Of a stretch of DNA of 17,994 nucleotides, positions 6,662 to 14,026 are shown one piece after another. This DNA is from CAZADA01 sp964483775 (GTDB taxonomy: Bacteria; Pseudomonadota; Alphaproteobacteria; Caulobacterales; Maricaulaceae), in the NCBI GenBank assembly GCA_964483775.1, contig CAZADA010000060.1:1-17994 (forward strand). The letters run 5' to 3'. The translations under genes and the position numbers were made by a program. Position 1 is the first letter of the stretch; each line of letters starts with the position of its first letter. The notes beneath the pieces were generated by a model, which was not told the origin of the DNA, did not search any database, and saw only the letters and a program-made list of their open reading frames with translations.

Positions 6662-7735
6662 CTAGCGTGCGGGCCGTGGCGGCGGCCTTTCTCCTGGCGC
6701 CGCGCGCCCTTCGCCCTGCGCGCCGGGCGGCCCGCCAGGTCGCCGTTTGGCGAAGTCAGACGAGGGTTGGCCATTGAAACACCGTGGTATGACGGGCCAT
6801 TCGTTGGTCAGGAAGTAAGCATAGGTGCCGGTGGGAAACTCCGGTGTGACCGTGAACCGTCCATTGCATTCATCAAGATCACCACGGCCGGCGACGTAGG
6901 TGTAGTCAGCGACGAACACGCCGTCATACGCCCCGCCAGGATTGCCGGAGCCCAGGGGGCGATCGCCGAACTTCACCTCATAGCCAGAACTGACTTCCAT
7001 AATGGGCGAGCGCGGGTTTTCCGGATCGGTGTAGCCATAGAGCGCGTAGATCGGATAACCGTCCGCCGCCCAACCCACCAGCGGGGAATGGCTTTGCGCT
7101 TTGACGCCGAGCTCTTCCAGCAAAAGCGTCGGCAGTCCGTGATAGTGATACGCCCCGTCTGGCTGCACATGGGCGTGGTTTTCGTCGAGCCCTAGATCGA
7201 TGGCGCCGGACAGCGGCTCATAGCGCCAGCCCGAATTGGGATCGCCGCGATAAAACTCAGCGGCGCCAGGATCAAACTTCACGCCATTGACCGCCACGCC
7301 AAAGTCATAGCCTTCGACGGGCGTCGGGCTGGCGGCGCGCTTGGGGCTGGCGGGAACGCGCAGCGTGCGATCCTGCCGGCGGATCGCATTGGGGTTGCCG
7401 GCGTTGGGAAATGAACCGGTCGCGTGGGATGGAATGCCGTTGGTGCGGATCACGCGCACGTCGCCATCGACCCGGGCGCTGAACCGATTGGGCTCTGATG
7501 GACGTTCGGTGGCGGGCTGGGTTTCCAAGCTTTCGGGCGCTTGCGTCACGGTGTGGTCGCGAAGGGGCGGCGGGCCGCCAGGATTGGGCGCGGCGGCGCC
7601 CGGTCCACCCCTTCCCAGCAAGACCTGCGGGGCCTCGGTGACATCCTGAATCGCCTCACAACCGGCCAGCACCGCCGCCAGCGCAACACACCCCGCTGCG
7701 CCTCGATTGCGCATGCGGCTGATCGCAAATGTCAT
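6662..7735 (-). CDS. YHYH-domain lipoprotein
   Basis: 357 residues. The N-terminus is a lipoprotein signal (MRNRGAAGCVALAAVLAGC, lipobox LAGC, lipidated C26). A Pro/Gly-rich linker (about 40-85) leads to a domain of about 90-315 that contains the name-giving motif YHYH (196-199, in DGAYHYHG), the upstream NHAH, and the downstream PLVGWAADGYPIYALYGY and GTYAYFLTNEWPVIPRCF blocks, as in the YHYH protein family. Family function is unknown; the His-rich motif suggests metal binding. The tail is again Pro/Gly/Arg-rich (PGGPPGAQGEGRAAPGERPP). AAGGGGA 5 nt before ATG 7735 supports this start. It begins 24 bp after the end of GAPDH on the same strand and may be read through from it. It converges on the XRE gene with an 18-bp gap. 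Confidence 0.9.
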   Translation of the reverse strand: MTFAISRMRNRGAAGCVALAAVLAGCEAIQDVTEAPQVLLGRGGPGAAAPNPGGPPPLRDHTVTQAPESLETQPATERPSEPNRFSARVDGDVRVIRTNGIPSHATGSFPNAGNPNAIRRQDRTLRVPASPKRAASPTPVEGYDFGVAVNGVKFDPGAAEFYRGDPNSGWRYEPLSGAIDLGLDENHAHVQPDGAYHYHGLPTLLLEELGVKAQSHSPLVGWAADGYPIYALYGYTDPENPRSPIMEVSSGYEVKFGDRPLGSGNPGGAYDGVFVADYTYVAGRGDLDECNGRFTVTPEFPTGTYAYFLTNEWPVIPRCFNGQPSSDFAKRRPGGPPGAQGEGRAAPGERPPPRPAR

Positions 7736-7759
7736 CGTGGTCCCCTTGCTCTTGGCCCG

Positions 7760-8779
7760 TTAGGCGTGGGTGGGAATTCTTGCCGCGAGGGCGGCGGCGG
7801 TGTCCAGCATGCGCGTGGAGAAGCCCCACTCATTGTCGTACCAGCTGAGCACGCGCGCAAACTTGCCATCGACCACTTGGGTGAGCGGTAGGGCGACGAT
7901 CGACGAGCGATTGTCATGATTGAAGTCGGCGGAGACCAGCGGTTCGTTGGTGTAGCCCAGCACACCGTGCAGCGGGCCATCGGCGGCGGCGATGAGGGCC
8001 TGGTTGATCGCCTCAGGGGTTGTGTCCTGGGCTGCATCAAAGGTGAGGTCGATCATCGACACATTGGGTGTTGGCACCCGCACGGCGGCGCCGTCGAGCT
8101 TGCCGGCAAGTTCGGGGAGGACGAGGCCCACGGCTTTGGCTGCGCCCGTGGAGGTTGGAATGATGGCGGCCGCTGCGGCGCGCGCGCGGTAAAGGTCTTT
8201 GTGCAGGCGGTCCAAGGTGGGCTGGTCGCCGGTGTAGGAGTGCACCGTTGTCATGTAGCCGCGCTCAATGCCGATGGCGTCGTTGAGCACTTTAGCGACG
8301 GGCGCAAGGCAATTGGTGGTGCACGATGCGTTGGAGATGATGAGGTCGTCAGCCGTGATGGCGTCGTGGTTCACGCCGTACACCACAGTTTTGGAGACAT
8401 TTTTCGCTGGAGCGGAGATCACAACGCGCTTGGCGCCCGCGTCAATGTGGGCTTTGGCCTTGTCGCCGTCGGTAAAGATGCCGGTGCACTCCAACACAAC
8501 ATCAATGTCGAGATCGCGGTGGGGGAGATTGGCGGGATCGCGCTCGGCAGTGACGCGGATCGGGCCTTGGCCCGCGTCAATGGTGTCTCCATCAACCTTC
8601 ACATCCTGGGGCAGATTGCCATGCACGGTGTCGTATTTGAGCAGATGGGCGTTGGTTTCAACTGGGCCCAAATCGTTGATGGCGACGACCCGAATGTCAC
8701 TGCGGTTGTGTTCGAGGGCGGACCGCAGAACCAGGCGGCCAATACGGCCAAATCCATTGATGGCGACGCGGACGGTCAT
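7760..8779 (-). CDS. gap: Glyceraldehyde-3-phosphate dehydrogenase, type I
   Basis: 339 residues, normal length. It oxidises and phosphorylates glyceraldehyde-3-phosphate to 1,3-bisphosphoglycerate with NAD, in the cytoplasm, in glycolysis and gluconeogenesis. Visible features: Rossmann motif INGFGRIGR (7-15), D36 in INDL (favours NAD over NADP), catalytic C153 in SNASCTTNC, H180 in TTVHSYTGDQ, the phosphate-binding loops RARAAAAAIIPTSTGAAKAV and, near the C-terminus, WYDNEWGFS. The frame is open upstream, but MTVRVAINGFG preceded by AGGAG at 7 nt fixes the start at 8779. In many alphaproteobacteria gap follows transketolase (tkt); here tkt is absent and a small helical protein gene lies upstream in the opposite direction. 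Confidence 0.97.
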   Translation of the reverse strand: MTVRVAINGFGRIGRLVLRSALEHNRSDIRVVAINDLGPVETNAHLLKYDTVHGNLPQDVKVDGDTIDAGQGPIRVTAERDPANLPHRDLDIDVVLECTGIFTDGDKAKAHIDAGAKRVVISAPAKNVSKTVVYGVNHDAITADDLIISNASCTTNCLAPVAKVLNDAIGIERGYMTTVHSYTGDQPTLDRLHKDLYRARAAAAAIIPTSTGAAKAVGLVLPELAGKLDGAAVRVPTPNVSMIDLTFDAAQDTTPEAINQALIAAADGPLHGVLGYTNEPLVSADFNHDNRSSIVALPLTQVVDGKFARVLSWYDNEWGFSTRMLDTAAALAARIPTHA

Positions 8780-8842
8780 GGCGAATCTCCTGATTTGAGG
8801 ACAAGGGCTGGACCAAGCCAGCATGTGTGCGACTGTACGGCC

Positions 8843-8870
8843 TCATAACGCCCGCCGCGGTGCGCGTCCA
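8843..8870 (-). promoter_or_regulatory. Candidate gap promoter
   Basis: On the - strand TGGACG (8870-8865, one mismatch to TTGACG) is followed after 16 nt by TTATGA (8848-8843). Transcription from about 8836 would give a leader of about 57 nt. A weak pattern match. Confidence 0.3.
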
Positions 8871-8909
8871 CTTGCACGCGGATTTGAGGTGCACGATGAC
8901 GGCTGTGTG

Positions 8910-9113
8910 ATGAACTACGTCGATGAATCGGATCTGGCCGCGCTTGAGGCTGCGCTCGCTGCGCTGGCCCGGCGACTGGATGATTTGGCGCAAGCCGCCG
9001 CCAAGAGCGACGAGGCTGCTCTTGGCGGCGTTGAAGGCCCGGCGTTCGCGCGCCAGGCCGCTGCGGTGCGTTTGGCGCTGGTGCGAACCGATGATGGTGA
9101 GAGGCGAGATTAG
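8910..9113 (+). CDS. Small Ala-rich helical protein, unknown function
   Basis: 67 residues (MNYVDESDLAALEAALAALA...), highly helical and Ala/Leu-rich with heptad-like spacing over 7-40, suggesting a short coiled coil; no membrane segment or signal. The frame is open back to an ATG at 8823, but that extension (ARRGARPLARG etc.) looks like untranslated sequence and overlaps the gap leader on the other strand, so the internal ATG is used; its ribosome-binding site is weak. Small coiled-coil proteins (DUF4164- or ZapA-like) occur beside tkt-gap in related genomes, which makes a real gene plausible, but the assignment is not secure. Its stop codon overlaps that of the convergent VOC gene (TTAG at 9110-9113). 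Confidence 0.55.
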   Translation: MNYVDESDLAALEAALAALARRLDDLAQAAAKSDEAALGGVEGPAFARQAAAVRLALVRTDDGERRD

Positions 9114-9478
9114 ACGTGCTGATCAAACATGATCGGATTGCCGTCGGGATCGACGATGACAAAGTGTGCGGGTCCCGATGAGGTCTCGTCGGCTTCTTCG
9201 GTGAAGGCTATGCCTTGGTCTTTCAACCGCTTTTGGATTTCGCGGACGTCTTCAAAGGACTCAAGCTTTTGGGCGTTGGAATCCCAACCGGGATTGAATG
9301 TGAGCAGGTTTTTCTCGAACATGCCTTGGTACAAACCGATTGTGGTTTCACCCATGCGCAAGATGGCCCAACCTTGATCGGCGTAATCGCCCATCACTTC
9401 GAATCCAAGCTTGGTGTAAAACGACTTGGATGCTTCGATATCTTTGACGGCTAAGCTAACTGAGAATGCCATGGCCAT
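9110..9478 (-). CDS. VOC family (glyoxalase/bleomycin-resistance fold) protein
   Basis: 122 residues, one VOC domain of two beta-alpha-beta-beta-beta modules. Recognisable are VSLAVKDIEASKSFYTKLGF at the start and the end pattern SGPAHFVIVDPDGNPIMFDQH. Family members are metal-dependent lyases, dioxygenases or binding proteins; the sequence does not say which. The usual N-terminal metal-ligand position is occupied by a non-His residue (VSLAV), so a classic glyoxalase I is unlikely. The ribosome-binding site AGGAG lies 8 nt before ATG 9478. It is the last gene of a probable - strand operon after the LuxR-type regulator and the DUF4199-like membrane protein (30 bp upstream). Confidence 0.9.
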   Translation of the reverse strand: MAMAFSVSLAVKDIEASKSFYTKLGFEVMGDYADQGWAILRMGETTIGLYQGMFEKNLLTFNPGWDSNAQKLESFEDVREIQKRLKDQGIAFTEEADETSSGPAHFVIVDPDGNPIMFDQHV

Positions 9479-9508
9479 GATTATGTCTCCTGCGGTGGTT
9501 TGACGACG

Positions 9509-10039
9509 TTAGACAGTGCGCGGCAGCACATTGGGGTTGCGAAGAACGGCGGCGGAAATCGCGGCGATGATGACGCTGATCGGAAAAATCTCTGAGAATG
9601 TGATCGGTATGCGGAACAACGGATTGTAGTAACTTTCCTTGCTGCTTTCGATTCTTTCGATCTTTTGCCTGATTTCTTCGGCGGGCAGATCGTCTTGGGT
9701 CGCCTTAGCGATCAAGGCGCTGGAGTAGTTCTCGATGAAGGCGAAGTTGGTCGCGGCCAGATGGAACTCCCAGGCCACCACGTAGACGAGGCCAGCAACC
9801 ACGGCCATGGCGACCCCCACGCCGAATGCGCGCCAGAACGAGATCTCGCCGTCACATTGGCTGTCGCGATAGCGCTTGACGCCCAAAAAGATCAGCGACA
9901 AGCCAATGATCATGGTCAGGAAGCCCAGCCACACCATGGACGGATCGGCCTCGCCTCCAGTCAAGGTAAAGCCAAGCCTTGTGACGCCGATCACGAACGC
10001 GCCGGCCAGGCCGCCGAAAATCAGAACAGTGCGTATCAT
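9509..10039 (-). CDS. DUF4199-like membrane protein
   Basis: 176 residues with four hydrophobic segments: TVLIFGGLAGAFVIGVTRLG, MVWLGFLTMIIGLSLIFLGV, FWRAFGVGVAMAVVAGLVYVVAWEF and, after a charged helical stretch (DDLPAEEIRQKIERIESSKE), ITFSEIFPISVIIAAISAAV. The order and the motif LIFLGVKRYRDSQCDGEISFWRAFGVGV match what I know of DUF4199 proteins; function unknown. The open frame extends to 10090, but GGAGG 5 nt before ATG 10039 and the hydrophobic start MIRTVLIFGG decide for 10039. It lies 113 bp after the end of the LuxR-type regulator gene, with an inverted repeat in that gap, and 30 bp before the VOC gene. Confidence 0.88.
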   Translation of the reverse strand: MIRTVLIFGGLAGAFVIGVTRLGFTLTGGEADPSMVWLGFLTMIIGLSLIFLGVKRYRDSQCDGEISFWRAFGVGVAMAVVAGLVYVVAWEFHLAATNFAFIENYSSALIAKATQDDLPAEEIRQKIERIESSKESYYNPLFRIPITFSEIFPISVIIAAISAAVLRNPNVLPRTV

Positions 10040-10111
10040 GAAGTCCTCCGTTGCATGTCGCCTGAACGTGTCTGAGCGTTGACGCGCCATGGTCCGTCTG
10101 GCCAGTCGCCC

Positions 10112-10141
10112 AAAGGGGTGATTGGGGCGTCATCACCCTTT
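10112..10141. promoter_or_regulatory. Inverted repeat between LuxR-type and DUF4199 genes
   Basis: AAAGGGGTGAT (10112-10122) and ATCACCCTTT (10132-10141) form a stem of ten pairs with one extra G bulged, around a 9-nt spacer. It could be an operator for the adjacent LuxR-type regulator or an attenuating/terminating hairpin within the operon; no T-run follows on the - strand. Confidence 0.4.
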
Positions 10142-10152
10142 AGAACGACGGG

Positions 10153-10569
10153 TTAGGGCAACAATTGCAGCTCTTGGGCTCGGCGGACCGCTTGGGTGCG
10201 ACGCTCCACGCCGAGTTTGTCGTACAGCCGGCGCAGATGCGTTTTCACGGTGTTGGGCGACACATCGAGACTGCGTGCGATTTCCTTGTTGGACTGGCCC
10301 GCCGCGATCAATTCGAGCACAGCGAACTCCCGGGCTGTCACGCCGAGCTTGGCCAGAACGCGTTCGGGGGATGGGGCGCGCTCTTCAGGTGTGGAGGGTT
10401 TGGGGACATTGCGGCCGATCCACACCCCAAGCGCAATGAAGGCGATGGCCACTACAGCGATGTAGCCGCCCTCAGGCACAACGCGGGTGAGGTGCTGGTG
10501 CTCCCACCACTCAAGCGCGAATGCGCTCAACGCCAAAACGCCGCCGTAGATCCCCGCCGATCGCCACAT
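10153..10569 (-). CDS. Membrane-anchored LuxR-type transcriptional regulator
   Basis: 138 residues. Two hydrophobic helices at the N-terminus (about 4-21 and 35-52: GIYGGVLALSAFALEWW and YIAVVAIAFIALGVWIG) precede a short linker and a LuxR/GerE HTH domain (about 75-133): LGVTAREFAVLELIAAGQSN, then KEIARSLDVSPNTVKTHLRR, then LYDKLGVERRTQAV. There is no receiver or autoinducer domain. The DNA-binding domain would face the cytoplasm and be held at the membrane. Similar proteins are found beside DUF4199 membrane proteins and VOC proteins in related bacteria, to my recollection. The ligand or signal is unknown. The ribosome-binding site is poor. Its promoter must lie in 10570-10640, divergent from the 6S RNA. 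Confidence 0.9.
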   Translation of the reverse strand: MWRSAGIYGGVLALSAFALEWWEHQHLTRVVPEGGYIAVVAIAFIALGVWIGRNVPKPSTPEERAPSPERVLAKLGVTAREFAVLELIAAGQSNKEIARSLDVSPNTVKTHLRRLYDKLGVERRTQAVRRAQELQLLP

Positions 10570-10606
10570 GCGCCCAGTTTAGTCGCAAGCAAGGTGGCCG
10601 GCCAGA

Positions 10607-10634
10607 TTGCGTTGGCGCCTGGGCGGGCTTACCT
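10607..10634 (+). promoter_or_regulatory. Possible 6S RNA promoter
   Basis: TTGCGT (10607-10612) and TTACCT (10629-10634) are spaced by 16 nt and would start transcription near 10640, exactly where the closing stem of the 6S RNA begins. The -10 is weak, so position is the main argument. Confidence 0.3.
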
Positions 10635-10639
10635 TTGTC

Positions 10640-10810
10640 GGTGGCGACGTCCTGCGGTTCGCGTGAGGGTCCTTCATCCCGGCGACCGTAACCATTCCCT
10701 CGGGAGCTGTCCCTGGGCCGGATCGTGGTCTGGTTCACACGGCGCCCACCTAGCTAGGCTAGGTCGACGGGGATGTCATAACCCCACGGTCCACGCGGGC
10801 GTCGTCACCT
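10640..10810 (+). ncRNA. ssrS: 6S RNA (SsrS), probable
   Basis: 6S RNA binds the sigma-70 RNA polymerase holoenzyme by imitating an open promoter. The 339 bp without a gene before 10909 hold a long foldable RNA: a closing stem GGTGGCGACG (10640-10649) with CGTCGTCACC (10800-10809), ten pairs including one G-T, extended inward by TCC/GGG and GCG/CGC; a largely unpaired middle; an apical stem TGGGC (10714-10718) with GCCCA; and the perfect hairpin ACCTAGC-TAG-GCTAGGT (10748-10764). The motifs CCCTCGGGAGCTGTCCC and TGGTTCACACGGCGCCCACC look like those of alphaproteobacterial 6S RNAs as I remember them. The position directly before 5-formyltetrahydrofolate cyclo-ligase is the classic place for ssrS. 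Exact ends are estimated (about 171 nt). Confidence 0.8.
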
Positions 10811-10908
10811 TTGCGAGCGGTGAGCCGTGTTGGCGAACGTCAGGCGTCGCGCGGCGCATTTCCGCTTCGGGACCGTATTGCGCACGGGTCTCAGCGCGAG
10901 AGGATCGG

Positions 10909-11484
10909 ATGGATAAGGGGCAGCTGCGGGCGGAGCTGAAGGTGCGGCGGGCGCGGGCGTTTGAGCAGGCGTCCAAGGCCGGCGAGGCCATGGCCTCGCG
11001 CGTGCCGGCGGAGCTCGCCGACACCAAGCCGGCGGTCGTGGCCGGTTACGCTCCCATGCGTGATGAGATCGAGACCGGCGGGGTGATGGCGGTGTTTCGC
11101 CAGCTTGGCGCGCGGCTGTGTTTGCCGGCGGTTGTTGAGCGCGAGGGCCCGCTCGAGTTTCGCGCCTGGGATTTCGGTCAGCCTTTGGAGGAGGGTCTGT
11201 TTGGCGTGCGCACGCCCTTGGCGTCGGCGGAAACGGTGAGGCCGGATTTGGTGCTTGTTCCGTTGTTGGGATGGAGCCATGAGGGCGGACGCATTGGCTA
11301 TGGCGCCGGCCATTACGATCGCACCCTGGCGGCACTGCGCGCCCAGGGCTCGGTGAGGGCTGTCGGCCTTGGCTTTGAGGTGCAGCGGGTCTGGGATCTG
11401 CCCGTCGAGCCGCACGATGAACCGCTGGATTGGATCCTCACCGAAAGCGCTGCATATTCAACGCACGGGCAGCGTAAGGACTAG
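10909..11484 (+). CDS. ygfA: 5-formyltetrahydrofolate cyclo-ligase
   Basis: 191 residues, normal length. It converts 5-formyltetrahydrofolate to 5,10-methenyltetrahydrofolate with ATP, recycling this storage and inhibitory folate. Visible: N-terminal MDKGQLRAELKVRRA (the family's K/R-rich ATP-phosphate region), VAGYAPMRDEIET, and the signature GGRIGYGAGHYDRTLA (126-141). The open frame runs far upstream across the 6S RNA and the LuxR region, but GAGAGGA at 4 nt and the family start place the start at ATG 10909. Linkage to 6S RNA upstream is ancient, and ymdB follows after 3 nt, so ygfA and ymdB form an operon, perhaps transcribed through from ssrS. Confidence 0.95.
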   Translation: MDKGQLRAELKVRRARAFEQASKAGEAMASRVPAELADTKPAVVAGYAPMRDEIETGGVMAVFRQLGARLCLPAVVEREGPLEFRAWDFGQPLEEGLFGVRTPLASAETVRPDLVLVPLLGWSHEGGRIGYGAGHYDRTLAALRAQGSVRAVGLGFEVQRVWDLPVEPHDEPLDWILTESAAYSTHGQRKD

Positions 11485-11487
11485 GCG

Positions 11488-12327
11488 ATGCGAATTGGTT
11501 TTTTTGGCGACGTCGTTGGGCGCAGCGGCCGGCGCGCCGTCCAGCGTTGGTTGCCCGAGCTGCGTGCGCGCCTTGATCTGGAGTTTGTGATCGTCAATGG
11601 CGAAAACGCCTCTGGCGGGTTTGGTCTTTCAGAAAGCTCGGGTCGGGAAATTTTCGAGGCCGGTGCGGACGTGATCACGCTGGGTAATCATGCCTGGGAC
11701 CAAGCCGATGCGCCGACCTATTATGACCGAGAGCATCGGATCTTGCGGCCGGTGAACCATCCGCCCGCGGCCCACGCGCCCGGTCGCGGGGCGTATCTGT
11801 ATGACGCGCCGAACGGCAAACGCGTGCTCGTCATGAATGTGCTCGGTCGGCTGATGATGGATGCGCTCGACGATCCGTTTTCCGTTGTCGCGCAGGAATT
11901 GGCCAACTGCCCGCTGGGCGAAGGCGCTGACGCCATCGTCGTCGACATGCACGCCGAGGCGACGTCGGAAAAATACGCCATGGGCCATTTTTGCGATGGG
12001 CGGGTCACACTGGTGGTCGGCACGCACACCCATGTGCCCACGGCTGACGCTCAGATCCTTGAACACGGCACCGCCTACCAGACCGATGCGGGGATGTGCG
12101 GCGACTATGACAGCGTCATTGGGATGAAGAAGGAAACCTCGGTTGCGCGCTTCACCACGCGGATGCGCACCGAACGGTTTGGTCCAGCCGAAGGCGAAGC
12201 CACGGTGTCCGGGGTTGTTGTCGATGTGAACGCCCAGGGCTTGGCGACCCGATGTGAGCCCGTGCGTATTGGCGGGCGACTGGCCGAACATGTGCCCGCT
12301 TTTGATGCCGCTCTCGCCGTCGACTAA
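11488..12327 (+). CDS. YmdB-family metallophosphoesterase (TIGR00282 type)
   Basis: 279 residues. Metal-site motifs of the family are all present: GDVVG (D8), NGENA (E39, N40), GNHAWD (N67, H68), MHAEATSEK (H155), GTHTHVPTAD (H180, H182) and TDAGMCGDYDSVIG. The Bacillus homologue YmdB is a cyclic-nucleotide phosphodiesterase that affects the choice between motility and biofilm; the alphaproteobacterial role is not established, and this protein is unrelated to E. coli YmdB (a macrodomain protein). AAGGA before ATG 11488 overlaps the ygfA stop. The ygfA-ymdB-yebC order is familiar from alphaproteobacteria; here an S41 peptidase and an unknown gene separate ymdB from yebC. The stop codon overlaps that of the convergent peptidase gene (CTAA, 12324-12327). 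Confidence 0.94.
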   Translation: MRIGFFGDVVGRSGRRAVQRWLPELRARLDLEFVIVNGENASGGFGLSESSGREIFEAGADVITLGNHAWDQADAPTYYDREHRILRPVNHPPAAHAPGRGAYLYDAPNGKRVLVMNVLGRLMMDALDDPFSVVAQELANCPLGEGADAIVVDMHAEATSEKYAMGHFCDGRVTLVVGTHTHVPTADAQILEHGTAYQTDAGMCGDYDSVIGMKKETSVARFTTRMRTERFGPAEGEATVSGVVVDVNAQGLATRCEPVRIGGRLAEHVPAFDAALAVD

Positions 12328-13883
12328 GGGGTGGGATCAGGTTCGACGTCAATCCCAAGATGGGCGATCGCCGCCGCCAAAGCCGGGTCGCGGCCGTCAC
12401 GGATGTCTTGGGCCGATCGAGCGATTCGCAAATCGGGGCGAACGCCCTGGCGGGGCGGCAAGTTGTCAGCGTTGGCCGTGACGGTGCGCTGCCAGGGGAC
12501 GCGAACGCGCACGCCGCTGTTGGGCAAGTCGAGGAAGAAGATGACGCCGGCTGTGGCGCCGGTGGCCGCGCCTCCGGTGGGTTCGCCAATGAAGGTCGTG
12601 TTGGGGCGATTGGACTGGAGCGCAGCCAGCAAATGCGTAGCGCCCGACGCGTTGGCGGGGCCGATCAGCACGGCGAGCTCTCCGGTAAAGGCGTGTTCGG
12701 CGGGACTGGTGGGCCGGGTGCGGTCATCGGCATATTCGCTCTTGTAGCGGTAGCCGCCCGTCTCGAGTGGATCGAACTGACTGGCGTCGGGTGTCAGCGC
12801 GGAGGGATCCCAGGTGTCGATGTGCTCGGCAAAGGCGGTCAGATCGAGCGTTTTCACCTCAACATGGCTGACGACCGTGGCGGGCTCGGGGAGCAGATGC
12901 GCAAACACGCCCAGCATGGCGTCGGTGGACCCGCCGCTGGTTTGACGCAAATCGAGGATCAGTTTGGTGCGTCCCTCGTCGGCCATGGTTTTGAAGAACG
13001 GCGCCAAATGCGCGATGGGATCGACGGGGGTGCGGTAGTTGACGAAGGTGTTGATCGCCAGGATCCCGCCGTCTTCGCCGATGGTCTCAAAGTCGACCTC
13101 TTCGGAAAAATTGCGGTAGCGCGCGCCTTCCTCGATCGCCAGGAAGTCGGGATAGGTGATCCGCGCGACCGTGCGGGTTTGCGGTGTTTCGATCTCAGGA
13201 TCGTTGGCGGGGATCACGCGCAGGGTGTCGGTCGCCTCTTCGCCGTCGGCGACCGGCGCGAGGCCGCGGAAGTGATCGAAGGCTGATCCGCGGAACTCGG
13301 CGCTGCGCGCGAAGCGATGGGCCTTGGCGTGGTTGGTGTCACCGTCGATGGGGATGAGTTGGGCGACCTCGCGAAAGTAATAGCCCGCGGGTGTGGCGTT
13401 GATGGACACGACTTGGTCGCCGGGCTGAAGGTCGACACCGGGCGCGGCCGCGGTCACAACCATCGCGTTTCGTGACCAGACAAAGCGAAACGGTAGATGC
13501 GTGGGCTGGGTGTTGAGGTGGTCTTCAACATCGCTGGGGAGCTCGGCAAGGGTGTGATCGCAGCGAATGCCGGCAAGGACGTACGAGAGCATGGCGTAAA
13601 ACGCATCGAGCCCGATCTCGCCGTCTTCGGGGCCGATGCCGAACTCCATGGTGGTCCAGCGGGTGTCGAGGTCGTCGGCGCTGGCGTACCGATCATAGCC
13701 AGGATGGATCGCTTCCAGCGCTTGGCGCGCCAGCGCCAGGTCCTCAAGCGCTTCAGCGCCCGTCAATGTGAGATCGGGCTGTAAGACACTCGTTTCGTCT
13801 TCAACCGGCGCGTCTTGCGCCAGAGCCGCCAGCGCAAACGTGCAAGCCGCCACACTCCCGGCGCAAACTCGTCTGATATCCAT
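12324..13883 (-). CDS. Exported S41 family peptidase
   Basis: 519 residues from ATG 13883 (GGGAGA 7 nt upstream; ATG 13889 is too close to it). A signal peptide (MDIRRVCAGSVAACTFALAALAQ) is followed by a helical region with HPGYDRYAS typical of C-terminal-processing-like peptidases, a PDZ-like stretch (VDLQPGDQVVSINATPAG, about 151-168) and the S41 core: RTKLILDLRQTSGGSTDAML, then ELAVLIGPANASGATHLLAAL with the probable nucleophile S413, then FIGEPTGGAATG. It should act in the periplasm or outside. The nucleophile context NASGAT differs from the common SAS-E form of CtpA/tricorn peptidases; a non-canonical dyad, as in other secreted S41 proteins of this clade, is possible. No operon partner; the promoter lies in 13884-14026, facing a divergent gene. 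Confidence 0.9.
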   Translation of the reverse strand: MDIRRVCAGSVAACTFALAALAQDAPVEDETSVLQPDLTLTGAEALEDLALARQALEAIHPGYDRYASADDLDTRWTTMEFGIGPEDGEIGLDAFYAMLSYVLAGIRCDHTLAELPSDVEDHLNTQPTHLPFRFVWSRNAMVVTAAAPGVDLQPGDQVVSINATPAGYYFREVAQLIPIDGDTNHAKAHRFARSAEFRGSAFDHFRGLAPVADGEEATDTLRVIPANDPEIETPQTRTVARITYPDFLAIEEGARYRNFSEEVDFETIGEDGGILAINTFVNYRTPVDPIAHLAPFFKTMADEGRTKLILDLRQTSGGSTDAMLGVFAHLLPEPATVVSHVEVKTLDLTAFAEHIDTWDPSALTPDASQFDPLETGGYRYKSEYADDRTRPTSPAEHAFTGELAVLIGPANASGATHLLAALQSNRPNTTFIGEPTGGAATGATAGVIFFLDLPNSGVRVRVPWQRTVTANADNLPPRQGVRPDLRIARSAQDIRDGRDPALAAAIAHLGIDVEPDPTP

Positions 13884-14026
13884 GTCCATGTCTCCCGATC
13901 GGTGCGGTCACTCTGGCGCCTTCATGCGTCTTTGGCCTGTTACAAATTGATCAGGCGCAGAACAAGCATTGCACAGGGACGTGGCGGAAGCGTAACCCCT
14001 GGCATTGGGGCTTGGAGGGATGAGGT

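Noticed and set aside
7916..8848. Long + strand open frame of 310 codons
   Set aside because: It is antisense to GAPDH, whose motifs are complete; GC-rich codon use leaves the opposite frame open.
10165..10908. N-terminal extension of ygfA by 248 residues
   Set aside because: It crosses the antisense LuxR-type gene and the 6S RNA; the enzyme family begins at 10909, where a ribosome-binding site is present.
12360..13286. Long + strand open frame of 308 codons
   Set aside because: Antisense to the S41 peptidase, Gly-rich without any recognisable domain or ribosome-binding site.
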